From contig UROO01000005.1 of assembly GCA_900549555.1 (NCBI GenBank), positions 1 through 43,572 on the forward strand: a DNA stretch of 43,572 nucleotides, in the 5' to 3' direction. Positions 40,504 to 43,572 of the stretch are shown in pieces. The translations under genes were made by a program, and so were the position numbers. The notes beneath the pieces were generated by a model, which was not told the origin of the DNA, did no database searches, and was given only the letters and a program-made list of their open reading frames with translations. The DNA comes from an uncultured Collinsella sp. (lineage in GTDB: Bacteria; Actinomycetota; Coriobacteriia; Coriobacteriales; Coriobacteriaceae). Position 1 is the stretch's first letter; every line of letters begins with the position of its first letter.

Positions 40504-41763
40504 ATGGTGGTTACGGAGATTCCGAAGGTGACGGACGATATGGTCTCCGGGGATGCAGTGGAAAAGGAAGAGGGGAAACCTATCATGCTCTTCGGGCGCG
40601 AGTTCTCCCGCAAGCAGGTCTGCGTGGCTGGTGCGGGAATCCTCTGTGCGGCGCTCCTCATTGGCGGCGGTGGGTATGTCATCACACATGCCGGGTGGAC
40701 GGGTAAAGCGAATGTCCCTGCGGTGTTCCAGAAGGCGGACGAGGAGAAGCAGGACATGGTACTTACCCTTGAGGTAAAGGCTGACGGCTGGGATGCGGAC
40801 ACTTCCACGCCCATTATCGCCCATATAGAGGATGCGGACGGGAAGGTGGACTTCTACACCGCCATCGCCGCGAACAAGCAGGTGACCGTGAAGGTCGGCA
40901 AGTCCGGCACCTACACCGTCACCCTCATCCCGCCGGTGAACGCGGACGGCTCTACCTATAAGGCCGCGTCCAGTAAGGTCAAGGCCGGGAAAGATGACAA
41001 GAAAACGAACGGTACCGTCATCACGCTCGAAAAGGTGGATGCGGACAAGGTGACGAAAGATGACCTGACGGCCATTGCCAAGGATGTTGCGGAAGCCGTG
41101 AGGATGGGAGATTCAACGCTGACCGGAGAGCGCGGCGTGAAGGTGGTTAACATCTTCCAGACCAATATCAGCAGCAATCCGAACGCCGATACGGATGCCG
41201 TCGAGAAGGAGACCGGGAAGGCCGAGGAGACCGCCAAGGAGGACAAGTCCGATGCGAAGACACCGGAGACCTCCGACAACAAGAAGAACGATAGCGGAAA
41301 CAACGGCTCTGGAAATAAGTCGGACAGCAAGCCGAGCGGAGGTAGCGGAAACTCCGGCTCCGGTTCCAGCTCGGGCGGCTCATCAAATAAGGATGACACC
41401 CCGGCGCACCAGCACAATTGGGTTGCCCAGACCAAGACTGTCCATCACGACGCGCAGTACAAGACTGTCCATCATGATGCGCAGTACAAGACCGTTCACC
41501 ACGATGCGGTTGTGAAGTATGTCAGCATTTGCAATAACTGCGGTGCAGATATTACCGGAAACGAAGCTGCTCATTTTAAGAACTCGTTGCTTAATGGTGG
41601 TAACTGTGGTTCTTGTCACGAAGAGTCTCGTACCGTGCAAGCGGCTTATGACGAACAGGTAAAGGTTTCCGATGCCTACGACGAACAGGTTCAGGTAAGT
41701 GCGGCTTGGGACGAAACCGTGACCACTGGATATAAGTGCTCTTCCTGCGGTGCCACGAAGTAA
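40504..41763 (+). CDS. Membrane-anchored cargo protein with zinc-ribbon-like C-terminus
   Basis: A 419-aa protein of unknown function. Residues 1-36 are cytoplasmic, 38-60 a membrane segment (QVCVAGAGILCAALLIGGGGYVI), then an Ig-like domain (KVGKSGTYTVTLIPPVNADGSTYK). A Lys/Glu/Gly/Ser-rich linker follows, then three copies of KTVHHDA (near 320-337). The C-terminal region has four CxxC-like pairs (CNNCG, CGSCH, CSSCG) with YDEQV repeats. The Ig-like part resembles the chromosomal protein at 28842-30338. ATG 40504 follows GGAAGGAG. Confidence 0.8.
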   Translation: MVVTEIPKVTDDMVSGDAVEKEEGKPIMLFGREFSRKQVCVAGAGILCAALLIGGGGYVITHAGWTGKANVPAVFQKADEEKQDMVLTLEVKADGWDADTSTPIIAHIEDADGKVDFYTAIAANKQVTVKVGKSGTYTVTLIPPVNADGSTYKAASSKVKAGKDDKKTNGTVITLEKVDADKVTKDDLTAIAKDVAEAVRMGDSTLTGERGVKVVNIFQTNISSNPNADTDAVEKETGKAEETAKEDKSDAKTPETSDNKKNDSGNNGSGNKSDSKPSGGSGNSGSGSSSGGSSNKDDTPAHQHNWVAQTKTVHHDAQYKTVHHDAQYKTVHHDAVVKYVSICNNCGADITGNEAAHFKNSLLNGGNCGSCHEESRTVQAAYDEQVKVSDAYDEQVQVSAAWDETVTTGYKCSSCGATK

Positions 41764-41800
41764 CTTGAAAGAAAAAACAATCGTCTGTTTCAGACAAGGA

Positions 41801-41829
41801 AAGCCCCGACCAAATGGCCGGGGCTTTTT
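41801..41829 (+). terminator. Terminator of the cargo gene
   Basis: AAGCCCCG (41801-41808) with CGGGGCTT, followed by TTTTT. Confidence 0.88.
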
Positions 41830-41842
41830 CTAATGCTCATTG

Positions 41843-42260
41843 ATCGGCCTTGCGGCCGATGGGTCCCGCTTACGGGCGGGACCCCCGCGACGCACGGCGT
41901 CGCTCTCGCTGCGCCTCCCTGGCAACGCTCCCCAGGGTCGCGTTTCGTCCGCCTCCGCTCACACCGGCCCCGCCCGCCGAACGGCTGCGCTCGATGGCTT
42001 CCAGAAGTCGCCATCGCTCCGCCGTGGTCGCCGAGCGGGGCCTCTCGCGCCGGGTCACCGAGCGCCATCGTGCGACGCTCCCCATGGGTCGCGTCTCCTC
42101 GGCGTCGGCTCAACCGGCGCTCACCTGCCCGGGCTCGCGTTGCTTTGGCAACTGGCTCGCTCCGTGCAGGCAAGATATGGATTCCGTTGCACGGAATCAT
42201 CTTGCCGCCTGCGGCGGAGGGCGAACCGCTCCGAAGTCGCTCCCGCCAATAATAAGCTGG
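41843..42260. other. Stem-rich non-coding segment of the mobile element, candidate oriT
   Basis: No supported gene. It holds adjacent perfect hairpins ATCGGCC/GGCCGAT (41843-41860) and GGGTCCCGC/GCGGGACCC (41861-41884), and a cruciform at 42169-42206: GGCAAGAT and GATTCCGT on the left, ACGGAATC and ATCTTGCC on the right. Its place beside a relaxase gene makes an origin of transfer possible, although it lies downstream of that gene. Confidence 0.5.
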
Positions 42261-42288
42261 GACGCTTGTTGCGTCCCGGCCCAAGCGC

Positions 42289-43227
42289 TCAGTCACCTCG
42301 CCCGTTCTGGTTCTCCCACGACTTGCGCTCAAGTTCCCAGAACGCCCTCATCGCCGTCGCTATCCCGCGCAGCGTGAAGCGGACGACGAGGCCGGTTGAG
42401 CGGTCGACCGCGAAGCCGAGCCTGCCGCCGTTGACCTTCCGCACGGCCCCGAGGGCCTTCGAGAAGAAGCGGTACTGGAGGCTCCCGCCCTTCGACCTCG
42501 CGAGCTCGATGCCGTCTCGCCTGAGCCGCCGGTCGAGCTCGGCCATGCGGTCGGGGCAGTCCCTCATTCGTCCGACCTCCTCGACGCGACGGGCGACCGC
42601 CACGCGGACGCGGGCGTTCTCGGAGCGCTCGGCCTGCCCCTTGCGGGCCATGTCGCGTTCCTCCCTGCCCGGCTGTCTCGCGTGGACGCGCGAGTTGGCC
42701 TTGCCGCGCTCAAGCTGCCTGAGCCCATACTTCTTGTCCAAGGCGCGGACGGTCTTCACCCTCGCGGTTGCGGCCTTGCGTGCGGGACCCTCGTCGAGCC
42801 TCCTGCCCGTCTCAAGGTCGCTGCGGTTGATGCCGAGGTGCACGGCATAGCGGTCGGTGCCGTCCGCGCGGCAGCGCTCGCGGTGAAGCACCATCACGAC
42901 CTCCTGGTTCGGATAGCGCTCGGCCACATAGGCCCGAGCGTATTTCATGCACATTTCAGGCGTCATCTTTCCGCCGTTGAGGTCGCACTCGTCGGGGAGG
43001 AAACCGAGTATCTGGTGCTGCATGTAGGTACACTTGGCCCCCGCCTTCCCTGGCCTGTCGTGGCCCATGGCCCTCCTCGTGTCCGTCATTTCCTGGAACC
43101 AGCGGTCTTCGTCGATGATGTTCTGGGTGTCGTGCGCGAGTGCCTTGTCCCTGTCCCATGAGAGGTAGTCCCTGAGCCGGGAGAGGTGCCCCTCGCTGCA
43201 AACGCTCGTCTGCTTGATTGCCGTCAT
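42289..43227 (-). CDS. Relaxase / mobilization nuclease (MobP/VirD2-like)
   Basis: A 312-aa DNA-nicking protein for conjugative mobilization. The N-terminal region has LRDYLSWDRDKALAHDTQNI with candidate nucleophile Y21, then YMQHQILGFLPDECDLNGGKMTPEMCMKYARAYV (H71) and VVMVLHRERCRADGTDRYAVHLGINRSDLETGRRLDEG (H115, H130), motifs typical of gut actinobacterial and clostridial relaxases. The C-terminal half is Arg/Lys-rich. The ATG at 43227 follows GGAGGG. The upstream partial gene ends 9 nt before it, so they form a mob operon. Confidence 0.85.
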   Translation of the reverse strand: MTAIKQTSVCSEGHLSRLRDYLSWDRDKALAHDTQNIIDEDRWFQEMTDTRRAMGHDRPGKAGAKCTYMQHQILGFLPDECDLNGGKMTPEMCMKYARAYVAERYPNQEVVMVLHRERCRADGTDRYAVHLGINRSDLETGRRLDEGPARKAATARVKTVRALDKKYGLRQLERGKANSRVHARQPGREERDMARKGQAERSENARVRVAVARRVEEVGRMRDCPDRMAELDRRLRRDGIELARSKGGSLQYRFFSKALGAVRKVNGGRLGFAVDRSTGLVVRFTLRGIATAMRAFWELERKSWENQNGRGD

Positions 43228-43236
43228 GGGCCCTCC

Positions 43237-43524
43237 CTAGTCGAGCGAGAGGCCGCTGAACTTGCCGGTCGGCTCGGCCTTCGCCTTCTTCTTCGGCTCG
43301 GGCCATTCGAGGCACCAGGGGATGACGCGCTCGCCCATCTTCCCGGCTGCGGCCTCGTCCAGCCGCCTCTGATAAGCGCGGCGCTTCTCCGTCTCGTGCT
43401 CCGGAGTCCCGAGGTCGAAGTGCTCCTTCGTGGGTGTCTTAGTGCAATCGGTGACGGGTGAGCGGAAGACCCCGGCTCGCTCGGTGGGCATTCCGTTGTC
43501 CGCGTGTTTCACGACGACTATCCC
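43237..43524 (-). CDS. Partial gene upstream of relaxase, 5'-truncated by adapter
   Basis: The last 95 residues of a hydrophilic protein (… PTKEHFDLGTPEHETEKRRAYQRRLDEAAAGKMGERVIPWCLEWPEPKKK …). I do not recognise it; position suggests a mobilization accessory protein. The open frame continues for five codons (MYKRQ) that are adapter translation and not part of the gene. Confidence 0.65.
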   Translation of the reverse strand, partial: GIVVVKHADNGMPTERAGVFRSPVTDCTKTPTKEHFDLGTPEHETEKRRAYQRRLDEAAAGKMGERVIPWCLEWPEPKKKAKAEPTGKFSGLSLD

Positions 43525-43572
43525 CTGTCTCTTATACACATCTCCGAGCCCACGAGACGGACTCCTATCTCG
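43525..43572. other. Illumina Nextera adapter (read-2 adapter, i7 index, P7 start)
   Basis: CTGTCTCTTATACACATCT (43525-43543) is the mosaic end, CCGAGCCCACGAGAC (43544-43558) the read-2 adapter, GGACTCCT (43559-43566) what I recall as i7 index N705, and ATCTCG the start of P7. Not genomic. Confidence 0.98.

Noticed and set aside
41840..42850. 336-residue plus-strand frame over the stem-rich segment and relaxase
   Set aside because: It overlaps the relaxase antisense, has no RBS, and its sequence is Arg/Ser/Pro/Ala-rich without motifs.

Overview
The window is a GC-rich, densely coded stretch of a Gram-positive actinobacterial genome, most likely a Collinsella or close relative (Coriobacteriia). 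This is judged from the HspR-linked dnaK-grpE-dnaJ cluster, gut-type mannose PTS, hydrogenase maturation genes, a sortase-anchored surface protein and the repeat-rich intergenic DNA; no rRNA is present to prove it. Both extreme ends are Illumina Nextera adapter sequence (1-48 and 43525-43572), so the first and last genes are cut by library artefact, not by biology.

Layout. 49-1346 (-): small His-rich protein, nikR and 5' hypF, a nickel/[NiFe]-hydrogenase operon. 1567-2599: thioredoxin and a divergent unknown gene. 2660-4659 (-): a LytTR response regulator translationally coupled to its GHKL histidine kinase. 4902-11132: a 2076-aa secreted repeat protein with an LPESG sorting signal. 11203-11512: two large inverted-repeat elements. 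11532-15484: NAD de novo operon nadA-nadB-nadC-niaR behind a palindrome that is very likely the NiaR operator. 15684-15869 (-): 2[4Fe-4S] ferredoxin. 16379-20679: dnaK, grpE, dnaJ, hspR. 20954-23254: aconitase-family hydratase. 23433-25569: clusters of palindromic repeats around two unknown membrane-anchored proteins. 25747-28374: clpB, with an upstream motif shared with dnaK. 28507-30338: a small acidic protein and a single-pass membrane protein. 30575-35274: a polytopic membrane protein and TetR regulator divergent from a large FeS flavoprotein around a double TTGAC-N5-GTCAA operator. 35293-35456: a highly structured leader before hypA (35467-35895). 36302-39584: mannose-family PTS EIIAB, EIIC, EIID and a DUF956 protein. 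39720-39795: tRNA-Arg(CCU). 39796 to the right end: a likely mobile element (frameshifted XRE regulator, membrane-anchored cargo protein, stem-rich non-coding segment, MobP-like relaxase and a partial mob-operon gene).

Themes. Nickel and hydrogenase maturation genes lie at two sites (hypF/nikR and hypA). Three operons carry their own regulator with a visible candidate operator (niaR, hspR, TetR). The most unusual non-coding content is a family of four palindromes, each exactly 67 bp, placed 9-24 nt after stop codons; two further palindrome families arranged as composite arrays; and the nested leader RNA upstream of hypA, which contains two alternative partners for one stem.
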